Source of the DNA: Chondrinema litorale
GTDB taxonomy: Bacteria > Bacteroidota > Bacteroidia > Cytophagales > Flammeovirgaceae
Length of the DNA stretch: 64,000 bases
Assembly: GCF_026250525.1 (NCBI RefSeq)
Contig: NZ_CP111043.1
Location: 3,609,001-3,673,000 of the forward strand
Reading direction: 5' to 3'
Shown in pieces: positions 26,340 to 34,900 of this stretch. The notes below the pieces were generated by a model. That model was not told where the DNA came from. It saw only the letters and a list, made by a program, of their open reading frames with translations, and ran no database searches. The stretch's first letter is position 1; the number at the start of each line of letters is the position of its first letter. The position numbers were made by a program, and so were the translations under genes.

Positions 26340-27059
26340 CTAATTTACCATCTTGATTTTACCTGTATACTCATATTCTGGATTGTATTTTTTCACCTCG
26401 GCAATCATCCTGCTCAAGGCTGTTTTAGTAGATGTTAATTCTTTTTTTAGTGCTTCAGTGGACTGATATTCAGCTTTTAACTGGTGGCTTTCTTTGCAAA
26501 TGTGCTCATAGTCTTTTTCCAGTTGCTCAAAATCCGTAGTCACGTTTTGGTGCTGCAGTTTTAATTCGTCATAGGCAGACCTGACGGAGATGATTTCTTT
26601 TTTGGTTTCGTCGACTGCATTTTTTGACGAATCAAATAAATTGCGGTAATCGTTGAGCTGAGATTGTAACGATTTACTTTGCTCGGCAAAATGCGTCACC
26701 CTGTTTTTTAATTCGTCAGTCTCGACGTCATACATTCGTTGCAATTTCGTCAGCTTTTCGTTGACGATATTGTAATTTTTCTGGGCAATTTTGATTTCTT
26801 GATCTTGTTCCTGGAATGCAGATATGTATTCTTCCACGCTGAGCGCCTTTTCTTGTTGCTTGGTTCTCAGTATCCGGAATAGGAGGTAGGCCACATATAC
26901 GATGACAGCTGAGATCGTCAGTGCCGTCGATTCCACTGGAGTATTAGCAAACCATCGAGCCACGACTACCAGTCCGAAAAATTGAAAAAGAAAGATGGCA
27001 AAGTTTTCCAAGCTCATTTCTGATAAGGCTAATTGTTCTAAGTCTTTTACATTTTTCAT
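26340..27059 (-). CDS. Membrane-anchored coiled-coil phage protein, 239 aa
   Basis: Two hydrophobic segments sit at about residues 20-37 (FAIFLFQFFGLVVVARWF) and 45-63 (STALTISAVIVYVAYLLFRI); the remaining 170 residues form a long coiled coil (KNRVTHFAEQSKSLQSQLND). Its ATG overlaps the stop of the upstream membrane gene by four bases. The topology suits a membrane protein with a large cytoplasmic or periplasmic coiled coil, as in exclusion or lysis functions. No family recognised. Confidence 0.7.
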   Translation of the reverse strand: MKNVKDLEQLALSEMSLENFAIFLFQFFGLVVVARWFANTPVESTALTISAVIVYVAYLLFRILRTKQQEKALSVEEYISAFQEQDQEIKIAQKNYNIVNEKLTKLQRMYDVETDELKNRVTHFAEQSKSLQSQLNDYRNLFDSSKNAVDETKKEIISVRSAYDELKLQHQNVTTDFEQLEKDYEHICKESHQLKAEYQSTEALKKELTSTKTALSRMIAEVKKYNPEYEYTGKIKMVN

Positions 27060-27697
27060 ATGGCATTATTGAATTTGGTCACAGATAAATTAGGCGTGTT
27101 GGTTTTTGCTGGTTTAGGTTTGCCTTGTACAATTTCTTCTAATTGCTTATTCATTCTTTCATGGGTCTTAGCAATGACATTGTGCATGAAAGTATCGAAG
27201 GTACTAGAGTAAGTGACAGCCAAGTTTCTGGAGATGTGCCAGATACCATAAGGGCTCATCGCTGCAATGAGTACCGAAAAGAAAACCTTTACAGTTAAGA
27301 GTAGTGTCCAGTTCATAGTGCTTACCCCAGGAGGAATGACTACCAACAGGAATCCTACTGCAGACATGACAAAACTGATGATGGCAAGTACTAGTCCTGC
27401 ACTATGTGATTTGATATTTCCTTGGCTGTCTTTTTCTGTAATCAGCGCAAAGATGAAAATGCCTAATCCTAAAGCGGTACTGGCCACTTTAGCAAATAGA
27501 AGAGCTGTTTCTTGTGCTTCTTCAGGAGTAGAAACAAATGCACTTAACCTGTCAGAAATAAGTAAACTAATGGCTAAGCCGTTGCACCAAGCATCAAAGA
27601 TGGTATAAGCTAGAATTAAACTGACTTGTCCGATGGGACTTCGAGCTATCACTAGCAGGTTGGTGATGAATACATTGAGTTGTACTATAAATTTCAT
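27056..27697 (-). CDS. Polytopic phage membrane protein, 213 aa
   Basis: About four membrane helices are visible: near residues 15-40, 65-85 (ALGLGIFIFALITE), 95-120 (AGLVLAIISFVMSAVGFLLV) and 125-150 (WTLLLTVKVFFSVLIAAMSP). The C-terminus is basic and cytoplasmic. It is translationally coupled to the coiled-coil membrane protein downstream and lies in the early region of the prophage. A holin is possible but its early position and length argue for a lysogenic or exclusion role. Confidence 0.7.
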   Translation of the reverse strand: MKFIVQLNVFITNLLVIARSPIGQVSLILAYTIFDAWCNGLAISLLISDRLSAFVSTPEEAQETALLFAKVASTALGLGIFIFALITEKDSQGNIKSHSAGLVLAIISFVMSAVGFLLVVIPPGVSTMNWTLLLTVKVFFSVLIAAMSPYGIWHISRNLAVTYSSTFDTFMHNVIAKTHERMNKQLEEIVQGKPKPAKTNTPNLSVTKFNNAI

Positions 27698-27701
27698 AAT
27701 G

Positions 27702-27956
27702 CTATTCTTCTATGTTTCTTAATGCGTTCTCTCGTTCCTTAAATTGGCTCAGATATTCATCGGCTGTCATTGGGTTTTTCCCACCAATTTCTTTGTCTAG
27801 TTCGGCCAATATTGTACAGATAGTTTCCATGAGCTGGTTGAGTAAAAATGAATTGTAATGATCTAATCCATAGCGATTATCGTCTTGATAGGCTACAGCT
27901 TTGGCAATTGACTTTTCAACTTTATAGATCAATTCGTTCCTGATTTTAATGCTCAT
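27702..27956 (-). CDS. Small helical phage protein, 84 aa, unknown
   Basis: The 84-residue product (MSIKIRNELIYKVEKSIAKA) is acidic-basic mixed and helical, ending QFKERENALRNIEE. It lies five bases upstream of the polytopic membrane gene. A partial copy of the putative operator (AATTGTAATGAT, 27851-27862) falls within it. Function unknown. Confidence 0.65.
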   Translation of the reverse strand: MSIKIRNELIYKVEKSIAKAVAYQDDNRYGLDHYNSFLLNQLMETICTILAELDKEIGGKNPMTADEYLSQFKERENALRNIEE

Positions 27957-28037
27957 GTCATTTGAATTTAGTTTAGTTGTTAATCTAAAAAGAAGTGTAT
28001 TCCATATAAGAAGTTACATGATTGGGATGCCTAAAAT

Positions 28038-28184
28038 CTAGCTCTTAATACTTCTCTTTACTTTATTAGAAGGCACCTCAAACAATTCATTATTCTGCTT
28101 TAAAATCTGATTTTTAAGGATTACTTGGAGAATTAATGAAACAGGTACTACTACTGCTAAACAGATGATTGCTAATTCACTCAT
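28038..28184 (-). CDS. Small single-helix membrane peptide, 48 aa
   Basis: The frame reads MSELAIICLAVVVPVSLILQ onward: an N-terminal membrane helix, then a charged tail ending SNKVKRSIKS. Its start overlaps the end of the upstream 35-residue frame by eight bases. The hydrophobic-plus-basic pattern is protein-like. Role unknown; lysis accessory is one possibility. Confidence 0.5.
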   Translation of the reverse strand: MSELAIICLAVVVPVSLILQVILKNQILKQNNELFEVPSNKVKRSIKS

Positions 28185-28284
28185 TTTGCTTGTTTTTTAG
28201 TTGTTTTTGGACGTTTTTTAATTGACTAACTAGTAGGAATGTAAGTCCTACTAGTGTTATAAGAGCCAGAAGCAATGCTCTCAT
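28177..28284 (-). CDS. Tiny membrane peptide, 35 aa
   Basis: The frame reads MRALLLALITLVGLTFLLVS, then QLKNVQKQLKNKQNE: one membrane helix followed by a Lys/Gln coiled-coil-like tail. It overlaps the next membrane peptide by eight bases and starts three bases before the upstream stop region, so all these tiny frames are tightly packed, which supports translation. Confidence 0.45.
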   Translation of the reverse strand: MRALLLALITLVGLTFLLVSQLKNVQKQLKNKQNE

Positions 28285-28286
28285 AG

Positions 28287-28433
28287 CTAAAAGTATTTTA
28301 AAATGAGAGGAGTGCTATCGTCAGTTTTAGTAGCATTATGTTTCAAAGCTCTTTCTTGTTCTCGAGTCCATTTACGTACTTTTTTCCAGTAATCTGATTT
28401 TGAATTTTGCGCATTTTTGCCTTTGTTTGTCAT
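28287..28433 (-). CDS. Small basic peptide, 48 aa
   Basis: The frame reads MTNKGKNAQNSKSDYWKKVR onward, strongly basic, with WKKVRKWTREQERALKHNAT in the centre. It ends two bases before the start of the 35-residue membrane peptide. A DNA- or RNA-binding role is possible for such a peptide but not shown. Confidence 0.45.
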   Translation of the reverse strand: MTNKGKNAQNSKSDYWKKVRKWTREQERALKHNATKTDDSTPLILKYF

Positions 28434-28468
28434 GTCTTAATTAAGTTTGATTTTACAATTGAGCTTGG

Positions 28469-28498
28469 AACTGGTTGTTGGTAGCAACCAGTTTTTTT
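28469..28498 (+). terminator. Hairpin with T-run inside the early region
   Basis: AACTGGTTG-TTGGTAG-CAACCAGTT followed by TTTTT is a perfect 9-bp terminator-type hairpin on the plus strand. No plus-strand gene precedes it. It lies between two leftward tiny genes, overlapping the stop of the one at 28497, and may control readthrough towards the repressor. Confidence 0.55.
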
Positions 28499-28631
28499 AT
28501 GCTTGTTGTTTTTTGTTGCTCTGCCTTATCCTTCTCATCCTATCAGCTCTTTTGAGTTTTTCCTGTTTACAGAGCTTAAGAATTTCCTTGGTATTACCAT
28601 CTCTAGCCAAATTTTCAATTTTTGTAATCAT
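28497..28631 (-). CDS. Small basic peptide, 44 aa, first gene of the leftward early set
   Basis: The frame reads MITKIENLARDGNTKEILKL onward, with an Arg/Lys-rich end (RMRRIRQSNKKQQA). It is the first leftward frame after the divergent control region. Composition is plausible for a nucleic-acid-binding peptide. No family recognised. Confidence 0.4.
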   Translation of the reverse strand: MITKIENLARDGNTKEILKLCKQEKLKRADRMRRIRQSNKKQQA

Positions 28632-28724
28632 AAGATAGTTAACTGTTTAGTTGAGAAATAGGACGTGTATGCACTAAAAGCAATTCGTACATACACATAA
28701 ATTAGTTTCTGGTTGAATTTTTGT

Positions 28725-28800
28725 TATATTTGTATTGAATTAAAGTAATACATTAAAGTAATTTCATTGCAATTGTAATGATTACATTAAAGCATTACAA
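28725..28800. promoter_or_regulatory. Divergent control region: promoter element and dyads
   Basis: TATATTTG at 28725-28732 fits the Bacteroidota -7 element and points toward the repressor gene. Downstream lie CATTGCAATTGTAATG (28765-28780, palindrome with one mismatched pair) and GTAATGATTAC (28775-28785, perfect). TACATTAAAG occurs twice (28749-28758 and 28783-28792). These are good candidate repressor operators, overlapping the space between the divergent gene sets. Confidence 0.55.
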
Positions 28801-28842
28801 ATATTCACTTCTTTAATTTACTTAATAAGTGTAAAATTTCTT

Positions 28843-29307
28843 ATGTGGAATGAAAGATTAGTTCAAATCTTTAAAATGACTACAATCAAGAGATTAGAAA
28901 TTGCGAGGAAAGCCGAAGTTGATCCTGTGACGATTCATCGTTATAAAACAGGAAAAAGCTTTCCAAATTTATATTTCTTTGAGTGCTTAGATGAACTAGC
29001 ATTTGAAAAAATAGGAAAACATGTTAATTCTGATTGGGTCATCTTTGGAAGAGGAGAGCCATTTATTGATGATGAATCTATAACTGGGGGAGACCAGATT
29101 AATGATTCGAATGACTATGTCAAAGAGACAGTAATTCAAAATGAAGAAGCTGTAAAACAAGCTGAAGCACAAATTAATGCTATTAAATTAGAGATGCTAG
29201 AAAAGCTTGAACAGGTGAAACTTTCTATAGTGGGAAAGTTTGAAGGTGTTGCATTTGCCAGGCTGTTTTCTTGTAAACAGTTTGTAAACACCTTATGGTT
29301 AGAGTAA
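28843..29307 (+). CDS. XRE-like phage repressor without protease domain, 154 aa
   Basis: An N-terminal HTH covers about residues 10-35 (TTIKRLEIARKAEVDPVTIH then RYKTGKSFPNLYF), followed by SDWVIFGRGEPFIDD, a tail motif common in Bacteroidota phage repressors. The C-terminal half is acidic and coiled-coil-like (EEAVKQAEAQINAIKLEMLE); no S24 peptidase is present, so induction by self-cleavage is not expected. It is divergent from the early genes and next to the right attachment site. Start at 28843 matches the first Met of a sensible HTH protein; a later Met at residue 12 is possible. Confidence 0.8.
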   Translation: MWNERLVQIFKMTTIKRLEIARKAEVDPVTIHRYKTGKSFPNLYFFECLDELAFEKIGKHVNSDWVIFGRGEPFIDDESITGGDQINDSNDYVKETVIQNEEAVKQAEAQINAIKLEMLEKLEQVKLSIVGKFEGVAFARLFSCKQFVNTLWLE

Positions 29308-29339
29308 TCTAACTAGCTGGTTACTTGTAAGTTAACTCA

Positions 29340-29367
29340 CTAGGTTTGAAGCCTCGTGGGCCCACTA
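29340..29367 (+). other. Candidate right attachment site: tRNA/tmRNA 3'-end-like sequence
   Basis: CTAGG-TTTGAAG-CCTCG (29340-29356) folds as a T-arm with a seven-base loop near the tRNA consensus TTCGAAT and one stem mismatch, followed by TGGGCCC (acceptor 3' strand), A and CTA. No 5' half of a tRNA is nearby. A plus-strand terminator follows after seven bases. This is what is left when a prophage integrates in the 3' end of a tRNA or tmRNA gene, with the intact copy at the other (left) end. Confidence 0.4.
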
Positions 29368-29373
29368 GGGATA

Positions 29374-29405
29374 AAAAGCAGTTGTGAAAGCAACTGCTTT
29401 TTTTA
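29374..29405 (+). terminator. Terminator at the prophage-host junction
   Basis: AAAAGCAGTTG-TGAAAG-CAACTGCTTTT with further T residues is a perfect 11-bp stem. It follows the tRNA-end-like sequence and also lies just after the stop of the convergent lipoprotein gene at 29410, so it can serve both strands. Confidence 0.8.
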
Positions 29406-29409
29406 TTTC

Positions 29410-30033
29410 TTACTTCATTTCAATGATCTCTTTAAAATCTTTTAAATCCGATTTAGGCATTTTGGTGGTCATCATATCTGGACCGGAGTAGTACCGGAAT
29501 TTTAATTCTTCAGTTTGTCTAATGGCTGTTAAGGTAAATTCATTTAGATGATAGGTAATTTTGCTGCTTTTGTATTCACTCTTCTCATAACCGGTAACAA
29601 CAGTAAGTTTTGTGGAATCTGCTGTGAGTATCTTCTTTGTATTTTCTGAAATATTAAAAGACTTATCCAATTCTTGATTTTCAATTTGGATAGGTATAAT
29701 TTTATTGTCTGTTAAAATATATATGGTGTCTTCGAGTGCAAAAGCATCACTTCGCATCCTTAGTTGATCGTAAACAGTATAAGTTGTTCCAGATGCCTTA
29801 ATTTCTTTTACAATTATCTGGTTTAGACTGTAGAAAGGAGTATAGAACTCAATGTCATTACGGTAATAAACCTTTTTCTTTATTCTTCTAGAACCTTTCA
29901 CATCGTCTTCTTCTACAGTTACTGTATTATATAAACTGTAAATACAAGATTTTAAAATAGAGGATAAGAGTGCTAAAAAAATTATGTTAGAAAAGTATGT
30001 TTTATTTATTAGTTTAAATTTCAAGTATTTCAT
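29410..30033 (-). CDS. Hypothetical lipoprotein-like protein, 207 aa
   Basis: The product has a hydrophobic leader (SNIIFLALLSSILKSC) with Cys at about residue 31 in a lipobox-like context, so it is probably a lipoprotein in the outer membrane or periplasm. The rest is beta-rich (KVYYRNDIEFYTPFYSLNQI). No family recognised. It is the first host-type gene right of the prophage and convergent with it. Confidence 0.65.
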   Translation of the reverse strand: MKYLKFKLINKTYFSNIIFLALLSSILKSCIYSLYNTVTVEEDDVKGSRRIKKKVYYRNDIEFYTPFYSLNQIIVKEIKASGTTYTVYDQLRMRSDAFALEDTIYILTDNKIIPIQIENQELDKSFNISENTKKILTADSTKLTVVTGYEKSEYKSSKITYHLNEFTLTAIRQTEELKFRYYSGPDMMTTKMPKSDLKDFKEIIEMK

Positions 30034-30231
30034 TAATTGGTAATTTTTGTTTTGCTTAAATCTAAAAAATAAAATTTAAATTTATTTTAACTCATAAATA
30101 GCTACTTATAAATTGTACTCTATAAGCCTTGTTGAATTCTTCTTTTGTATGGTATCATTTTTAAATAGATGGTGAAACGTCTATTTTTTTAACCTTAAAT
30201 TTCTAATCCGAATCTTTTTTTGAAAATTTTG

Positions 30232-30271
30232 GTTCGTTTATTACCGAACTAATCGAACTTTTGTATATTTG
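30232..30271 (+). promoter_or_regulatory. Promoter and operator of the efflux operon
   Basis: GTTCG-N8-CGAAC (30232-30249) is followed by a second half-site ATCGAAC (30252-30258), making two direct CGAACT copies nine bases apart. The -7 element TATATTTG lies at 30264-30271. The regulator starts at 30283. Operator overlap with the core promoter suggests self-repression by the GbsR-like regulator. Confidence 0.55.
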
Positions 30272-30282
30272 CAAAGTCGATT

Positions 30283-30780
30283 ATGAAAATTACTATGGAT
30301 AGACAGCAAAAAGAAAAGGAAGAATTAATAGAATTATTTGGTAGTCACTTTCACAGATACCACAATCTTCCGCCTTTAGCGGGTACTATTTTGGCTATAC
30401 TAATAGTAAACAAAAGATTAGATGGAATGACATTTAACGAGATACTGGATATAACCAAAGCCAGTAAAAGTTCAGTCTCAACTAACCTTAATTTGTTGCT
30501 AAAAGCAGAAAGAATAGTTTACCACACTAAATGTGGTGAGAGAAAAAAATATTTCAAGCCTAGCTCTTTGGTAGATCGTATGTCTAACCATATAAAAATT
30601 GTAGAAGCAGAAATTAAGCTTATAAAAAAGCTAAAAAACTATGATGTAACCTATAATACCACTGATGGAGTCGATAAGTATCAGAAGGCATCAGATGCTT
30701 ATTTGTTATACATGGAGCAGTTTTTAAATGTGATTTATACAGCAACAGAACAATTAGCGAAAATAGAACAGGAAAAGTAG
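30283..30780 (+). CDS. GbsR/MarR-family transcriptional regulator
   Basis: The 165-residue product has a winged HTH: LPPLAGTILAILIVNKRLDG, MTFNEILDITKASKSSVSTN with recognition helix SKSSVSTNLNLLLKAERI, and wing CGERKKYFK. Helical dimerisation ends follow. It leads the operon for a tripartite RND pump and starts 12 bases after a -7 element overlapped by an inverted repeat. GbsR-type regulators commonly repress such pumps in Bacteroidota. A second Met at residue 5 is an alternative start. Confidence 0.85.
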   Translation: MKITMDRQQKEKEELIELFGSHFHRYHNLPPLAGTILAILIVNKRLDGMTFNEILDITKASKSSVSTNLNLLLKAERIVYHTKCGERKKYFKPSSLVDRMSNHIKIVEAEIKLIKKLKNYDVTYNTTDGVDKYQKASDAYLLYMEQFLNVIYTATEQLAKIEQEK

Positions 30781-30802
30781 ATTTAAGTTAAGAACAATTT
30801 GT

Positions 30803-31909
30803 ATGAGAGTTAATTTAATTTGGCCAGCTATCATTTATCTATTGACACTAGGTGCTTGTAGTACAGAAACTTCAAATGCGCCACAAGCAGCCGGTCCAAT
30901 GCCATTTGCAGTATTGCAAGTTGCAAAACAAAGCGTAACAGTAAACCAAGAGTACATCGCAAATTTACAAGGTCAACAAAATGTAGAGATCAGACCGAAA
31001 GTATCTGGCTTTATTCAGAAAATCTATATTGACGAAGGCGAAGAAGTAAAAAAAGGACAGTTATTATTCAAACTGGAAACACAAACTTTAAATGAAGATG
31101 CCGGGGCTGCCAAAGCTCAAATTCAATCGGCACAGGTTGAAGTAGACCGATTAATTCCTCTAGTTGAGAGAAAAATTATAAGTCAAGTACAGCTTGATGC
31201 TGCTAAAGCTCAGTTATCGCAAGCGAAAAGTAATTACAGCGCCATTACTGCAAACATTGGCTATGCTAATATTACTAGTCCGGTTTCGGGTGTAGTTGGC
31301 GGTCTGCCTTATAAAGAGGGTAGTCTTGTGAGCGCAAATGATGCTGAACCACTTACTATAGTTTCAGATATTAGAAAGGTAAGAGCTTATTTCTCTATCA
31401 ACGAAAAGCAATTATTGCACTTTAGCAAAAAATATAAAGGTGTTACTTTAGATGCTATGGTAGATTCTATGCCAGCGGTTTCTTTAAAAATGGTTGATAA
31501 TTCTTTGTACGATCATCAAGGAAAAATACAAACTATTAATGGTTTGATTAACGAGCGAACAGGAACTATCGATTGCAGAGCTGTTTTTCCTAACCCAGAC
31601 AGAATGTTGAGAAGTGGTGGTAGTGGAACAATTTTACTTCCTATTACACAAAATAACATATTCTTAATCCCTCAAGTAGCTGTTTTTGAGTTGCAAGGTA
31701 AAAAATTAGTGTATCTGGTAGGGGGTGATAACAAAGTAAACACGAAGGTTATTGTAACTAATGGAACATCGAATAAAGATTATATTGTAATCGATGGATT
31801 AAAGGAGGGGGATAAATTAGTAGCTGAAGGGATTTCTAAACTGCAAGACGGGCAAGAAATTATTCCTGATACATCTACTTCAAAGTCTAATTTATCTTTT
31901 GTAGAGTAA
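30803..31909 (+). CDS. RND efflux periplasmic adaptor (membrane fusion lipoprotein)
   Basis: Lipobox LTLGAC (Cys at about residue 19) anchors the adaptor in the inner membrane. Domains: barrel-sandwich/lipoyl halves (VEIRPKVSGFIQKIYIDEGE and ITSPVSGVVGGLPYKEGSLV), a short alpha-hairpin (AGAAKAQIQSAQVEVDRLIP), beta-barrel (VSDIRKVRAYFSINEKQLLH) and membrane-proximal domain to the end. It couples the RND pump to the outer-membrane channel. 368 residues is normal. It is 22 bases after the regulator and 26 before the pump gene. Confidence 0.93.
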   Translation: MRVNLIWPAIIYLLTLGACSTETSNAPQAAGPMPFAVLQVAKQSVTVNQEYIANLQGQQNVEIRPKVSGFIQKIYIDEGEEVKKGQLLFKLETQTLNEDAGAAKAQIQSAQVEVDRLIPLVERKIISQVQLDAAKAQLSQAKSNYSAITANIGYANITSPVSGVVGGLPYKEGSLVSANDAEPLTIVSDIRKVRAYFSINEKQLLHFSKKYKGVTLDAMVDSMPAVSLKMVDNSLYDHQGKIQTINGLINERTGTIDCRAVFPNPDRMLRSGGSGTILLPITQNNIFLIPQVAVFELQGKKLVYLVGGDNKVNTKVIVTNGTSNKDYIVIDGLKEGDKLVAEGISKLQDGQEIIPDTSTSKSNLSFVE

Positions 31910-31935
31910 AAATATCAACCCATTAATTATCTAAC

Positions 31936-34900
31936 ATGCTTAAGACATTTATTGATAGAACTGTTCTATCAACAGTAATATCTATTATCGTGACGATTCT
32001 GGGTGTTTTAGGATTGCTATCCCTTCCTATAGAGCAATACCCAGAAATTGCTCCACCAACAGTACAGGTAACAGCAACCTATACCGGAGCAAATGCAGAA
32101 ACTGTATTGGAAAGTGTAGTTGTTCCACTAGAAGAGCAAATAAACGGGGTAGAAGGAATGACCTATATAACTTCTACTGCAAGTAATGACGGTTCTGCTA
32201 CAATTAATGTATTTTTCGAATTAAGTGTTAACCCAGATATTGCAGCAGTAAACGTGCAAAACAGGGTATCTAGGGCTAATAGTATACTTCCTTCGGAGGT
32301 GGTGCAAACTGGTGTTACTACAGTAAAGAGTCAGACTAGTTCACTCATGTTCGTTTCTATTTTCTCAGAGAATGATGAATACGACGACGTTTTTGTACAG
32401 AACTATGCCAACATCAACCTCTTACCTAAATTACAAAGGGTAAAAGGTGTAGGGCAGGTAAGTGTATTGGGTTCTAAAGATTACTCAATGCGTATCTGGT
32501 TAAACCCAGAGAAAATGGCTGCTTACAAAGTTGTTCCAGCAGATATTCAAGCTGCATTAAGAGAGCAAAATGTGGAAGCAGCAATTGGTAAATTTGGCGA
32601 AAATGCAAATGGTATTTACGAGTATGTAATTAAATACAAAGGCCGTTTGTCTGAAGCTACTGAATACGAAAACATCATTATTAAGTCTGCTGGAAATGGT
32701 AATTTCTTAAGATTAAAAGATGTGGCAGAGGTAGAGCTAGGAGGATTAAGCTACAGTTCTAACAACTTTGGTAATGGTAACCCCGGTGTGGCAATGGCAG
32801 TTTACCAGTCTTCTGGTTCTAATGCACAGGAGATTGTAGAAGAGGTAATGGAAATTATGGAAGATGCCAAAGGGAACTTTCCAACAGGTATAGATTATGT
32901 AATTCCATTTAACTCTAAAACCTTCCTCGATGCTTCAATTAGCAAAGTAATACATACACTTATAGAGGCTTTTATATTGGTGTTTATTGTGGTATTTATC
33001 TTCCTTCAAGATTTTAGATCTACATTAATTCCAATTATTGCAGTTCCAGTAGCAATTATAGGTACATTCTTCTTCTTGCAGTTATTCGGGTACTCAATTA
33101 ACATGCTTACTTTGTTTGCAATGGTACTCGCAATTGGTATTGTGGTGGATGATGCCATTGTGGTAGTTGAAGCTGTACATGCGAAGATGGATGAAGGAGA
33201 GAAATCAGCAAAAAATGCTACACTTACTGCAATGAGTGAGATTACAGGAGCCATTGTTTCGATTACATTAATTATGTCTGCTGTATTCGTACCGGTAATG
33301 TTTATTCAAGGTTCATCAGGAGTATTCTATCAGCAGTTTGCTATTACACTGGCAATTTCAATTCTAATTTCAGCACTAAACGCATTAACACTGTCACCAG
33401 CATTATGTGCACTTTTGCTTAAACCACACGATGATTCTAAGCATCATAAGAAAAACATAAAAGATAGAGCATTTGATGCTTTTAACACAGGGTTTGACGC
33501 CTTAACCAATAAGTATACATCTTCTATCAAGTTTCTGTTAAAAAGAAAATGGGTAGCAATATTAGGTTTACTACTCTCTGTTGGAGGTGCATATTATATG
33601 TTTCAAACAACTTCTTCAGGCTTTATTCCGGGTGAAGATAGAGGTATTATTATGGGTGATGTTACATTACCTCCGGGTACCACACTTGAGCAAACACAGA
33701 AGGTAGTTGACAAACTAGATTCTATTTACCAGACAATGGATATTATAGATTCTAGGATGAACGTAGTTGGATTTAGTCTTTTAAATGGTGTTAGAGGTAG
33801 TTCATACAGTCTTTCGATTGTTAAATTGAAAGGTTGGGATGAGCGAACAGAGCCTGGTCAGTCGGTAGATGCAGTTGTAGGGCAATTGTTCCAAAAAACG
33901 GCTGCTATCAAAGAAGCCAGATTCTTATTCTTTACTCCTCCAAGTATTCGTGGTTTTGGTAGTAGTGATGGTTTCGAAATGAAATTATTATCTGAAGCAG
34001 ATGATAGCTGGTCAAATATGAGTCAGGTTTCTGGTAAATTTTTGCAAGCTTTAAATCAAAGACCTGAAATTCAGTATGCTACAACAAACTTTAACCCGAG
34101 TTTCCCTCAATACAGACTTGATGTAAACTTAGAGAAAGTAAAAGATGCTGGTTTGAGTTTAAGTGATATTTTTAATGCTTTGCAAGGGTATTACGGAGGA
34201 TTATACACTACAGATTTCACCAAGTTTGGTAAGCAGTTTAGGGTAATGATTCAGGCAAAACCAGAAGATAGAAATACTGCCGAGTCGCTAGATAATATAT
34301 TTGTAAGAAACGGTAATGACGAAACTGTGGCTGTTAGCCAGTTTGTAAGTATCGAAAGAATTTACGGACCTGAATATGTTTCTCGTTACAACCTCTTAAA
34401 ATCAATTAACATTACAGGTAAAGCAAATGCAGGTTATAGTACTGGCGATGCCATTACGGCCATTCGCGAAGTTGCTGCAACGCAATTACCTAGTTCATAC
34501 GATTTTGAGTTTACTGGTTTAACAAGAGAAGAGATTTCATCGGGTAACCAGTCTATGTACGTGTTCTTGTTAAGTTTAATTTTCGTTTACTTCCTGCTTT
34601 CTGCACAGTACGAAAGTTATATTCTTCCATTTTCTATATTGCTTTCACTGCCAATTGGTGTAGCAGGAGCGATCACTTTTGTGAATTTTGCCGGCTTAGA
34701 AAACAACATCTATTTTCAAGTAGCACTTATTATGCTTATTGGTTTGCTTGCTAAAAACGCGATTCTAATAGTAGAGTTTGCACTGCAAAGAAGGCATCAT
34801 GGATATACATTATTTGATGCTGCTATAGAAGGTGCCAAGGCGAGATTAAGACCTATTCTAATGACTTCATTCGCATTTATATTAGGTCTGGTTCCATTAG

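Larger units (their letters stand above)
1..29370. mobile_element. Prophage of a tailed phage, left end outside the window
   Basis: The block contains a complete terminase pair, an S49 prohead protease, major capsid protein, tail-tube-like protein, tape measure, large tail protein, portal-like N-terminus and a divergent repressor, nearly all late genes reading leftward in tightly packed or overlapping arrays. The right border is placed at a tRNA-3'-end-like sequence (29340-29367), after which host-type genes begin. No integrase is visible, so it should lie left of the window. Two cargo blocks (about 8.4-10.0 kb and 12.2-15.0 kb) interrupt the phage genes. The structural genes look intact, so the prophage could be functional; that is inference. 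Confidence 0.9.

Noticed and set aside
28447..28638. Plus-strand open frame of 63 codons with membrane character
   Set aside because: It is antisense to the small basic leftward frame and contains a terminator-type hairpin.
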